42,556 nucleotides of DNA from Ruminococcus sp. (GTDB lineage Bacteria; Bacillota; Clostridia; Oscillospirales; Ruminococcaceae): the NCBI GenBank assembly GCA_017463375.1, contig JAFTPG010000036.1:1-42556 (forward strand). Direction: 5' to 3'. A model generated the notes under the pieces. It was not told the DNA's origin, made no database searches, and worked only from the letters and a program-made list of their open reading frames with translations. A program made the translations under genes and the position numbers. Positions 1-6,891 of this stretch are shown piece by piece. Within the stretch, counting starts at the first letter, position 1; the number at the start of each line of letters is the position of its first letter.

Positions 1-1290
1 ATCATCTGCAATGGTGTGTTTGATACCTACGGCGACTGCTTTTCTGTGACTGCCGGAAGTGGTACGAAGGTGATTATCGGTACAGGAAAAGCGTGGATTG
101 ACGGGCATTATTTCATCAATGATACTGCCTATACTCTTGATTTAACGAAGTATGTGGATGAATCTTTGAGCCGTTATGTGACGATTGGCATTAGCTGTGA
201 TGTGAGCGAAAATATCCGTGCCTGCAAGCTGGAAGTGAAGTCCGGCACGGCGGCGACTTCTCCTGCAATTCCAACATTTGAGGATACGGCAAGCAAGAAG
301 TTTCTCACTCTTGCGGCAGTGTTTCTCAAGGGTGGTGCGAAGAGTATCACTGACGGCAATATCCGTGATATTCGTGAAGATGAAAAGAAGTGCGGCTATG
401 TGAAGTGTGTGCTTGGTAAATGCCGTGTTTCGGAAATGCTCGTAGCAATGGCATTTGTGACGGATAAGATGAATGAAATGGTCGGCAAAATCGACACGCT
501 CCAAAGCACTGTAGATAATCTTCAGCTGAAGGTTGACGATCTCACCGGAGACATTATTGCAACGGGTCCGCTCGGCAAGGATATTTATTATGTCCTCTAC
601 AGCAATGGCAATCTTCTTATTCGTGGCAGCGGTGAGATGTACAATTATGACATCGACAGCAACCTGTCTCCGTTCCGTGGCAACATCGACATCACCTCTG
701 TTGTGGTGAGTGAGGGAGTCACTTCCGTTGGCGATTATCTGTTTGGAAATTGTCAGAATATGAAGAAAATCAGTCTGCCGACAACGCTTACAAGCATCGG
801 TCATGCCGCGTTTATGCAGGGTGACGGCTACGTCAGCACGGTTTATGGTCTGACGGAGATTAACATTCCTTCCGGCGTAACAAGCATTGGCGGCAGTGTA
901 TTCTGGGGTTCGGCAATCAGCTCACTCGTTATTCCGGAATCCGTCAGCGAAATCGGCAAATACGCCTGCCGTGACTGTGCGGCTCTGAAAAGCGTTACCG
1001 TGGGCGGCACTGTGATCGGCGAGTATATGTTTGTCAGCTGTACAAAGCTCTCTACTTTCAACATCGGTTCAAAGCTGAAGAAGATCGGCTCGAATGTGTT
1101 CAATTACTGCTCTGCACTCAAAACCATTACCTACGATGGCACGCTTGAAAAGTGGCAGGCTATCGAAAAAGGAACTAATTGGGACGGTCGCAGTGCAATG
1201 GATGCGGCACAGTCGGGACTTGTCAAAATTCAGTGTACCGACGGCTATATGGAATATGCTGATGGTGCTTGGAGGGAGGTTATCGCATGA
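1..1290 (+). CDS. phage tail/baseplate protein with BspA-like LRRs (5' partial)
   Basis: The frame is open to the left edge, so the true start lies outside the window. The visible part has about 429 codons. The N-terminal region (GTGKAWIDGHYF) resembles baseplate or receptor-binding proteins of Firmicute siphophages. A short coiled-coil-like stretch (NEMVGKIDTLQSTVDNLQLK) follows near the middle. From about nucleotide 690 to 1180 there are BspA-like (LRR_5) leucine-rich repeats of the form TSIG..F..C..L..I.LP. The likely role is virion adsorption to the host surface. The stop overlaps the ATG of the next tail gene by 4 nt, which suggests translational coupling. The tail assignment comes from domain style plus the neighbouring tail, holin and lysin genes; the exact morphogenetic role is inferred. 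Confidence 0.75.
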   Translation: MICNGVFDTYGDCFSVTAGSGTKVIIGTGKAWIDGHYFINDTAYTLDLTKYVDESLSRYVTIGISCDVSENIRACKLEVKSGTAATSPAIPTFEDTASKKFLTLAAVFLKGGAKSITDGNIRDIREDEKKCGYVKCVLGKCRVSEMLVAMAFVTDKMNEMVGKIDTLQSTVDNLQLKVDDLTGDIIATGPLGKDIYYVLYSNGNLLIRGSGEMYNYDIDSNLSPFRGNIDITSVVVSEGVTSVGDYLFGNCQNMKKISLPTTLTSIGHAAFMQGDGYVSTVYGLTEINIPSGVTSIGGSVFWGSAISSLVIPESVSEIGKYACRDCAALKSVTVGGTVIGEYMFVSCTKLSTFNIGSKLKKIGSNVFNYCSALKTITYDGTLEKWQAIEKGTNWDGRSAMDAAQSGLVKIQCTDGYMEYADGAWREVIA

Positions 1291-2579
1291 TGAAGTTTTT
1301 CGTCAAAGGACAGCGTATTGAAATCACGGAACGTGAAGTCATTGCAAGCGGGCAGATTGCCTTTGTCACGCTGAAATTCACCTTTGACTGCTCATGGAAG
1401 AATCTGCACAAGGTTGTGCAGTTTTCCCAGTGTGATGAGGTTTACAGCCGTGTCCTCGGTGTGGATGGGCTGTCCTGTCTGCTCCCTTCGGAACTTCATC
1501 CGGGGATGGTGAAGATGAGCGTATTCGGGTATGACAGCGAAAGTGACACGACCGTCCGAGCAACCACTGTGCCTGTAACACTCCATGTAAGACCTTCTGG
1601 TTTTGATGGCGAAAGCTGTAACGTGCCGCCGACTCCTGATCTGTATGCACAGCTTTTGGCAGAAATGAAGAAACTGCTGTCGGAGGTACAGAACGGCAGT
1701 AATGGCGAGAACGGCTTGTCTGCGTATGAACTTGCTGTGCAGAAAGGCTTCACAGGTTCTCTTGCAGATTGGCTTGAAAGTCTGAAAGGTGCTGACGGCA
1801 AGGATGGTACTGATGGTGTGGACGGCAAGGATGGAGCAGATGGTGTAAATGGCAAAGATGGTGCTGACGGAAAGGATGGAGAAAATGGCTTGTCTGCTTA
1901 CGAAATTGCCTTACAGAACGGCTTTGTCGGCACGGAATCCGAATGGCTGAAATCTCTCAAGGGTAAGGATGGCACTTCTCCTGAAGTATCAGGCTTTGTT
2001 ACCACGGAATATGTGGAGGAACGGCTCTCTGAAATCCTTGTCATTCTGGAAAACCCGCCGACTGCAAGCACTGTCACACTGTTCAGCTATGGCGATGACG
2101 TTCCCGAAAATTACGGCGATACCATTTTCACAATCTACCAGAACGGCATTCAGGATCTGAACAGCTACATCCGCAACAACAAGCCGTTTTGCAGTGCCGA
2201 CAACGACTACGCCCTCAGCTACAACCAGACGGATTTCGGCTGGGATGGGCAGGTTTACACGGCAAGCACCACGCCGATTACGGTCAAATCCTGCACTGCC
2301 ATTGCGGTGACGGCACAGTCGGGCGTGACGGAAAAGGGTGCGATGTACCTGATTCCGACCGCCGGAAAGAGCGATTCCGACACGGTGCAGAATTATATCT
2401 ACACATCCGTCACCACTGGAAACTGCGTAGAGCTGCCGTTTTACTGGCTGTACTGCGACACATTCATCACTGGGCTGACTGCCTGTGATACCGCAACGCC
2501 CAGTGAGTATTACCTCTGTTGGGTGGGCAGGTCGAATAATACGCATCCGATTGTGCGGGAGGTGAAGGTGATGAATTGA
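1287..2579 (+). CDS. phage tail/baseplate protein with collagen-like repeat
   Basis: The protein has 430 aa. ATG 1287 was chosen because GGAGGG/GGAGGT lies about 6 nt upstream and it overlaps the previous stop. The N-terminal ~105 residues look like a beta-rich BppU-type baseplate domain. Residues ~168-200 are collagen-like G-x-y triplets rich in GKDG and GADG. They are flanked by two copies of a 27-residue unit beginning ENGLSAYE (residues ~141-168 and ~199-226), a motif often seen in tail-fibre proteins of gut Firmicute phages. The C-terminal ~200 residues form an unrecognised, probably receptor-facing domain. Collagen-like segments in tail proteins normally trimerise. Confidence is high for a tail protein and moderate for the exact baseplate role. 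Confidence 0.78.
   Translation: MMKFFVKGQRIEITEREVIASGQIAFVTLKFTFDCSWKNLHKVVQFSQCDEVYSRVLGVDGLSCLLPSELHPGMVKMSVFGYDSESDTTVRATTVPVTLHVRPSGFDGESCNVPPTPDLYAQLLAEMKKLLSEVQNGSNGENGLSAYELAVQKGFTGSLADWLESLKGADGKDGTDGVDGKDGADGVNGKDGADGKDGENGLSAYEIALQNGFVGTESEWLKSLKGKDGTSPEVSGFVTTEYVEERLSEILVILENPPTASTVTLFSYGDDVPENYGDTIFTIYQNGIQDLNSYIRNNKPFCSADNDYALSYNQTDFGWDGQVYTASTTPITVKSCTAIAVTAQSGVTEKGAMYLIPTAGKSDSDTVQNYIYTSVTTGNCVELPFYWLYCDTFITGLTACDTATPSEYYLCWVGRSNNTHPIVREVKVMN
1788..1886 (+). repeat. collagen-like G-x-y triplet repeat inside tail gene
   Basis: About eleven consecutive Gly-x-y triplets are encoded here, mostly GKDG, GADG and GVDG units with near-identical codons such as ggcaaggatgg. At DNA level it is a short imperfect tandem repeat of 9 and 18 nt periodicity, so its length could vary by slippage. 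Confidence 0.8.
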
Positions 2580-2604
2580 CTTTTTCGGGGTGGAGTGGTA
2601 TAAT
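2576..2604 (+). promoter_or_regulatory. sigma-A promoter for the SUKH gene
   Basis: TTGACT at 2576-2581, a 17-nt spacer, then TATAAT at 2599-2604 preceded by TGG (extended -10). The -35 overlaps the stop codon of the tail gene. This near-perfect promoter inside a late phage gene cluster implies that the next gene can be expressed independently of phage lytic transcription. Confidence 0.8.
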
Positions 2605-2610
2605 GGAGGA

Positions 2611-2627
2611 AACCGTGCAAGACGGTT
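2611..2627 (+). other. stem-loop at the predicted transcript start
   Basis: AACCGT, a 5-nt loop (gcaag), then ACGGTT. It begins where the +1 of the upstream promoter is expected. It could be an operator or a 5' stem-loop that stabilises the mRNA. Confidence 0.4.
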
Positions 2628-2652
2628 AATAAGGTCAAAAGAGGAAAATATT

Positions 2653-3087
2653 ATGAGCAGTATAGCAGATAGCTACAAAGAAATTATAAGCCTTTGCCAG
2701 AAACTCTCGGCAGAATATGGTAATAATGCATCTGACTTTTCTGATGGAACTACACCAGATGCGATTACCGCATGGGAAAACAGTAACGATATTCTTATCC
2801 CAGAATCATATAAGGAATGGCTCATTCTTACAGAATCCTGTAAAGTGTTATTCGATGTTCTGAATTTGTTCCCATTGAAAAAAATCATCGTAGGACATAA
2901 AGATTTTCCAGATGAACTTGTAGTGATTGGTTCTGTATTCGGCTCAGGAGATTCAGTGTGCTTTTCAAAATCAACTGGCGAAATCATTAGATATAATGCC
3001 TTCGCTGACGCACCGGAAAAGAAAAGATTTGATGATTTCAATTCCTTTTTAGAAAAGGTAGTCCTCAAGCACTTAAAACGCTGCTGA
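2653..3087 (+). CDS. SUKH (SMI1/KNR4) family protein, moron-like cargo
   Basis: The protein has 144 aa. ATG 2653 was chosen because it follows AGAGGAAA; the frame is open further upstream but without a ribosome site. The central pattern IPESYKEWLILT, then a V(F)GSGD segment and a C-terminal FDDFNSFLEKV, matches the SMI1/KNR4 (SUKH) fold. Bacterial members of this fold are often immunity proteins of polymorphic toxins, and they are also common solitary genes. No toxin gene is adjacent. The gene has its own consensus promoter and is closed by a terminator, although it sits between tail and lysis genes. It is more AT-rich than its neighbours, which supports a moron acquired by the phage. The ligand and biological role are unknown. 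Confidence 0.72.
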   Translation: MSSIADSYKEIISLCQKLSAEYGNNASDFSDGTTPDAITAWENSNDILIPESYKEWLILTESCKVLFDVLNLFPLKKIIVGHKDFPDELVVIGSVFGSGDSVCFSKSTGEIIRYNAFADAPEKKRFDDFNSFLEKVVLKHLKRC

Positions 3088-3125
3088 TGGATTATTTGAA
3101 TTTATACAACTTAATATCGTCACCA

Positions 3126-3159
3126 ACCGCCCGTGGTTAACTCCACAGGCGGTATTTTT
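3126..3159 (+). terminator. Rho-independent terminator after the SUKH gene
   Basis: ACCGCC (3126-3131) and GTGG (3133-3136) pair with CCAC (3143-3146) and GGCGGT (3148-3153) around a 6-nt loop, followed by ATTTTTAT. It insulates the SUKH gene from the lysis genes. Confidence 0.8.
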
Positions 3160-3185
3160 ATACCCAAAACAAGGAGGTAGATATA

Positions 3186-3644
3186 ATGAAAGAAACCATC
3201 TGCATGGTCGGCGGACTGGTCGGCGGCTTCATCGCCACGCTGCTCGGCGGCTGGGACTCGGCATTGTCCACGCTCGTGATTTTTATGGGAGTGGATTTTG
3301 TCACAGGCGTGGTGACCGCTGCTATGGGCAAATCCAAGCACAGTGACAGCGGCACTCTCAACAGCAAGGCTGGCTGGGTGGGACTTGCAAAGAAGTTCTG
3401 CATTCTGCTCATGGTCGTGGTCGGCGTGAGAATCGACATTCTCCTCGGCACGAACTACATCCGTGATACAGTGTGCATCAGCTTTTGTCTGAACGAGTTG
3501 CTCTCCATCGTGGAGAATACGTCGTTAATGGGCATCCCATACCCGCCTGCAATGAAGAAAGCAATTGATGTTCTGCAGACGAAAGTAGGCAGAGCAGAGA
3601 AACAGATTAAGGAGGATGATACAAATGGCAATTCTGAAACCTGA
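3186..3644 (+). CDS. phage holin (toxin secretion/phage lysis holin family)
   Basis: The 152-aa membrane protein has predicted transmembrane segments at about residues 5-21, 26-46, 68-88 and 93-110 and a charged C-terminal tail. Family signatures are visible: a DFVTGV motif in the second segment and NELLSIVEN in the fourth. These match the TIGR01593/phage_holin_4 group of Firmicute prophages. Holins open the membrane at the end of infection so that the endolysin reaches the peptidoglycan. AAGGAGG lies 8 nt before ATG 3186. The gene overlaps the amidase start by 20 nt, giving the usual holin-endolysin lysis pair. Confidence 0.9.
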   Translation: MKETICMVGGLVGGFIATLLGGWDSALSTLVIFMGVDFVTGVVTAAMGKSKHSDSGTLNSKAGWVGLAKKFCILLMVVVGVRIDILLGTNYIRDTVCISFCLNELLSIVENTSLMGIPYPPAMKKAIDVLQTKVGRAEKQIKEDDTNGNSET

Positions 3645-4587
3645 TAAGACAACGACACTCGGCGGCGTAACCGTCAACGAATTTCTGCTCACAAAGCACA
3701 ATCTCCGAAATATCGCAATGCCCTCCGTGAAAATGGAGGGCATTATTGGTGTTACTGTGCATAACACCGAATGGATCAAAACGGCAGCAGGAACAACGCC
3801 TGCGGAGCAGTACACTCGTGCCACTTACAATGGCAACATGAACGATGTCCGTGTGCATTATTATGTGGATCATGTCTGTGCTTGGCAGAATCTGCCCCTT
3901 GACCTGTCCGGCTGGCACGCTGCGGACGGCAGCGGCAACGGCAACCGCAAGACTATCGCCATTGAGTGCATCATGAGTTCTGCGTACAATGCCAATGACC
4001 AGAAGTCCGAAGATAATGCGGCAAGACTGGCGGCAGCTCTGCTGAAACAGTACGGACTTGGTATCGAGTGCCTTTTCACGCATACCCACTGGCTGAATGT
4101 TAAGGATGGCAGAAAGGGCGATGTTGATACACTCAACACGATGAGAAACGCTTACAAGATGTGTCCGCTGTACATTCTGCCGCATTGGGCTGCATTCAAG
4201 GCGAAAGTGGCGTATTACCTCAATGAGGGACAGATCTACCGTGTGCGTACATCATGGGATGATGTAAAGTCGCAGACGGGTGCGTTCAAGAGCCTTGATA
4301 ATGCGAAGAAAAGCTGTAAAGCTGGATATTCCGTGTTTGATGAGAATGGTACGGCGGTATTCACTGCGGAGAAGGCTCATAAGAAGGGCGATAAGATTAC
4401 ACTGAAGAATACAACACTGTATGCTTCTTCTACGGCAAAGTCCGGTGTGAAGAAAAGCGGAACGTTCTATCTGTATGACGGTGTTGAGGTCAATGGCAGA
4501 CTACGCATTACTACGAAAGCCGCATACTGTGGCAAGACACCTATCGGTAAGTATGTGACCGGTTGGGTGGAGAAGAAGGATATTTGA
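3625..4587 (+). CDS. N-acetylmuramoyl-L-alanine amidase, phage endolysin
   Basis: The protein has 320 aa. ATG 3625 was preferred because AAGGAGG ends 9 nt upstream; an ATG at 3616 touches the ribosome site. The Amidase_2 (PGRP/T7-lysozyme-like) domain spans residues ~38-185. His46 (TVHNTEW), His98, Glu114 (IAIEC), His155 (THTHW) and Cys180 are plausible zinc or catalytic ligands. A YRVR.SW...KSQ.GAF segment from ~residue 207 and a C-terminal SH3-like region from ~260 are probably cell-wall-binding modules. The enzyme cleaves the bond between MurNAc and L-Ala to lyse the cell. It follows the holin with overlapping frames and is closed by a strong terminator. Confidence 0.9.
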   Translation: MAILKPDKTTTLGGVTVNEFLLTKHNLRNIAMPSVKMEGIIGVTVHNTEWIKTAAGTTPAEQYTRATYNGNMNDVRVHYYVDHVCAWQNLPLDLSGWHAADGSGNGNRKTIAIECIMSSAYNANDQKSEDNAARLAAALLKQYGLGIECLFTHTHWLNVKDGRKGDVDTLNTMRNAYKMCPLYILPHWAAFKAKVAYYLNEGQIYRVRTSWDDVKSQTGAFKSLDNAKKSCKAGYSVFDENGTAVFTAEKAHKKGDKITLKNTTLYASSTAKSGVKKSGTFYLYDGVEVNGRLRITTKAAYCGKTPIGKYVTGWVEKKDI

Positions 4588-4593
4588 GTTTAT

Positions 4594-4628
4594 GGCTGTC
4601 GAGGATTTTCCCTCGGCAGCCTTTTTTT
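4594..4628 (+). terminator. Rho-independent terminator after the endolysin
   Basis: An 11-bp stem (4594-4604 with 4611-4621, one T-G wobble) is followed directly by seven T residues. It ends the lysis operon and separates it from the recombinase cassette. Confidence 0.9.
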
Positions 4629-4665
4629 ATTTCAAAGGGTTAATTTTTCGCTGCTTCCCTTTGAC

Positions 4666-4735
4666 TGATACTTGAAAAGGTACTCAAAAGCTGGAAAACT
4701 GTCCTATTGCTTTTGGAAGAATTTTTCAAGTATCA
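4666..4735. repeat. two-tier inverted repeat before the recombinase cassette
   Basis: TGATACTTGAAAA (4666-4678) is perfectly inverted at 4723-4735. Inside it, CAAAAGC (4685-4691) is inverted at 4709-4715, and GGA/TCC can pair further in. The second arm ends 1 nt before the AGGAGG ribosome site of the SHOCT-like gene, so in RNA the structure would stand directly against the start of translation. In DNA it has the size of a recombinase binding region. Its function is unknown. Confidence 0.6.
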
Positions 4736-4749
4736 GCAGGAGGTGCAGT

Positions 4750-4941
4750 ATGGAACAACAGAAAATCCTTGATGAAATCGGATACTACAAGGCACAGGCA
4801 ATCACCGAATTGCTCTATACAAAGGGATTTATTACATTTGACGAGTATGACAAATTAACGGAAATAAACCGTCGAACTTTCTCTCCCATGTATGCAGACT
4901 TATTACCGAAAACGCTTGCAAAAGCACCGAAACAGAGTTAA
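4750..4941 (+). CDS. small SHOCT-like protein of the recombinase cassette
   Basis: The protein has 63 aa. ATG 4750 is set by AGGAGGT (4739-4744) about 6 nt upstream. The sequence ITELLYTKGFITFDEYDKL has the SHOCT-domain pattern: a short amphipathic helix pair with a G-x-I-x-x-E/D-E-Y/F core. Similar small proteins commonly precede tandem serine recombinases in clostridial prophages and integrative elements, probably as oligomerisation or accessory factors. The gene ends 28 nt before the first recombinase and is presumably cotranscribed with it. The accessory role is inferred from position only. Confidence 0.65.
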   Translation: MEQQKILDEIGYYKAQAITELLYTKGFITFDEYDKLTEINRRTFSPMYADLLPKTLAKAPKQS

Positions 4942-4969
4942 TATAGCATACGAGAAAGGAGGGAATCTC

Positions 4970-6535
4970 ATGAATATCAGAAAAATCGAAGCACAAAAAC
5001 AGGAAGTGAAAAAACTCCGTGTGGCGGCGTACTGCCGTGTGTCAACGGACAATGACGATCAGAGAGACAGCCTTGAAACGCAGAAACAGCATTTTGAAGC
5101 GTGGATCAGACTGCATTCCGATTGGGAGTATGCGGGTGTGTTCTACGATTTCGGCATCACCGGAACAAAGGCAGAAGTCCGTGACGGTCTGCAGGCGCTT
5201 CTGTATGAGTGCCGTATCGGTCGTATTGATTATGTGCTTACCAAATCTGTGAGTCGATTTGCCCGAAACACAGTTGACTGCTTATCCATTGTACGAGAAC
5301 TTCTTTCCTATGGCATTCCGATTTATTTTGAGAAAGAGAATCTTGATACCGGAAGCATGGAGAGCGAGCTGATTTTGTCCATCATCAGCAGTCTGGCACA
5401 GGATGAATCGGAGTCCATCTCGAAAAACGTCAAGTGGTCTGCACAGAAGCGTATGGAGAATGGCAGTTACAAAATTGGCTGTGTTCCCTATGGCTACACG
5501 AAGAATGAACATGGGGATATGGTAATCGTACCGGAAGAAGCCGATGTGATACAGTACATCTTCAACTCGGTTGTATCCGGTATGGGCGTGTACAAAATTG
5601 CGAAGAACCTCAACGCACGACACATCCCTACAAGAAAAGGCGGTAATTGGTCACCAACCACTCTGCTGGACATTCTGGTCAATGAGAAATATGTGGGCGA
5701 TGCCCTGTTTCAAAAGACCTACACCGACAGCAATTTTCACAGGCATGACAATCATGGTGAAATGAAAATGCATCTGATGCAGGAACATCACGAGCCGATC
5801 ATCAGCAGAGAATTGTTTGAAAAGGCTGGTGCGATTCTGTCACAGAGAGTCAAAGAACGTGGTATTCAGAAAGGAACAGCAAAGTATCAACAGCGATACG
5901 CCTTTTCAGGGAGAATTATCTGTGGGCAGTGCGGCGACAAGTTCAAACGGCAAACCTACACCAGCGGCATCACATGGGCTTGCAAAACGCATCTGTTCCA
6001 TAAATCCGATTGTTCCATGAAATATATCCGTGATGATGCGGTCAAGGCGGCATTTGTCAACATGATGAACAAGCTGATTTTTGCCAGAAAGCTGATGCTT
6101 CGTCCTCTGTGTGAAGCACTTCGGATTGCAGGCAGTGATGAGAATCTGCAAAGAATCCTGCACCTGAAAGAGGAGTTGCAGCACAATGCAGAACGCAAGG
6201 ATGAATTGCGGAAATTAAGGGCAAGGGGCATTATCGACAGCGTTCTCTACAATCAGGAAGTCAGCCGCATAGAAAAGCAGAGCGATGAATTCCGTGCGGA
6301 AATCAAAGGGCTTGGAAACGCAGAGTCCGGAAGCAGTCTGAAAGAAGCGGAACGCCTACTGAAATATGTGGAATCGGCGGATATGCTTTCCGGATTCTCG
6401 GACGATCTATTCACTGATTTCGTTGAGAACATTACAGTATACGATCGAACACATATTGGTTTTCAGCTGAAATGCGGATTGACCTTAAAGGAGGAGTTAT
6501 GTACGGGTACAGAATCGAAAATGGAATCGCCGTGA
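4970..6535 (+). CDS. large serine recombinase 1 (integrase)
   Basis: The protein has 521 aa. ATG 4970 follows AAAGGAGGG at 7 nt. An N-terminal resolvase/invertase domain carries YCRVST with catalytic Ser25, plus [10 protein letters not shown] and SLAQDESESIS. The recombinase domain (about residues 165-300) contains GYTKNEHGDMVI, a KYVGDALFQKTYT segment and HHEPIISRELF. A zinc ribbon (CGQCG, then paired Cys near residues 342-353) and a long C-terminal coiled coil follow. This is the standard architecture of phage and transposon integrases that recombine attP with attB. Its 3' end overlaps the next gene by 37 nt. A second full recombinase follows, so it may act jointly or as one of two alternatives. 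Confidence 0.93.
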   Translation: MNIRKIEAQKQEVKKLRVAAYCRVSTDNDDQRDSLETQKQHFEAWIRLHSDWEYAGVFYDFGITGTKAEVRDGLQALLYECRIGRIDYVLTKSVSRFARNTVDCLSIVRELLSYGIPIYFEKENLDTGSMESELILSIISSLAQDESESISKNVKWSAQKRMENGSYKIGCVPYGYTKNEHGDMVIVPEEADVIQYIFNSVVSGMGVYKIAKNLNARHIPTRKGGNWSPTTLLDILVNEKYVGDALFQKTYTDSNFHRHDNHGEMKMHLMQEHHEPIISRELFEKAGAILSQRVKERGIQKGTAKYQQRYAFSGRIICGQCGDKFKRQTYTSGITWACKTHLFHKSDCSMKYIRDDAVKAAFVNMMNKLIFARKLMLRPLCEALRIAGSDENLQRILHLKEELQHNAERKDELRKLRARGIIDSVLYNQEVSRIEKQSDEFRAEIKGLGNAESGSSLKEAERLLKYVESADMLSGFSDDLFTDFVENITVYDRTHIGFQLKCGLTLKEELCTGTESKMESP

Positions 6536-6891
6536 TTGATGAACAAGAAGCGGCGGTGATTATCGGCATTTTCAATGGCTATCTCTCCGGCATGAGCCTG
6601 ACTGCCGCCGCCGAGAACGCCGGAAAGCCAATGGTTCACAGCCGTGTGAAGAACATCATCAAAAGAACCTGTTATGTGGGCGATGATTTTTATCCTGCAA
6701 TCGTGAGTAAGCAGACATTTGCGAGAGCCAATGCAGAACTGATCCGCCGTGCCAACAAGCATTGCAGGGGCAGCAAAAGAAAAACACCGCCGATTTTCAA
6801 GGAGTTTACACTCTCCGTTCCGGCGATGCAGTTTGAAGACCCGATAAGGCAAGCAGAATATATTTACAGTTTGATAGAGGTGAGAAAATGA
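6499..6891 (+). CDS. recombinase-domain-only protein lacking the serine catalytic domain
   Basis: The protein has 130 aa. ATG 6499 follows AAAGGAGG inside the previous gene. Residues ~1-90 align with the central recombinase domain of the two neighbours: [16 protein letters not shown] against GYTKNEHGDMVIVPEE, CYVGDDF against KYVGDAL, and [11 protein letters not shown] against PIISRELFEKA. The N-terminal Ser domain and the zinc ribbon are absent. The frame is intact, it overlaps both neighbours (37 nt before, 4 nt after) and has its own ribosome site, so it is not a decayed remnant. A DNA-binding helper or directionality role is inferred. I recall similar three-gene recombinase cassettes in clostridial mobile elements, but cannot verify this here. 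Confidence 0.8.
   Translation: MYGYRIENGIAVIDEQEAAVIIGIFNGYLSGMSLTAAAENAGKPMVHSRVKNIIKRTCYVGDDFYPAIVSKQTFARANAELIRRANKHCRGSKRKTPPIFKEFTLSVPAMQFEDPIRQAEYIYSLIEVRK

Noticed and set aside
142-804. Long minus-strand frame opposite the tail gene
   Set aside because: No ribosome site or family features; it mirrors a real plus-strand tail gene.
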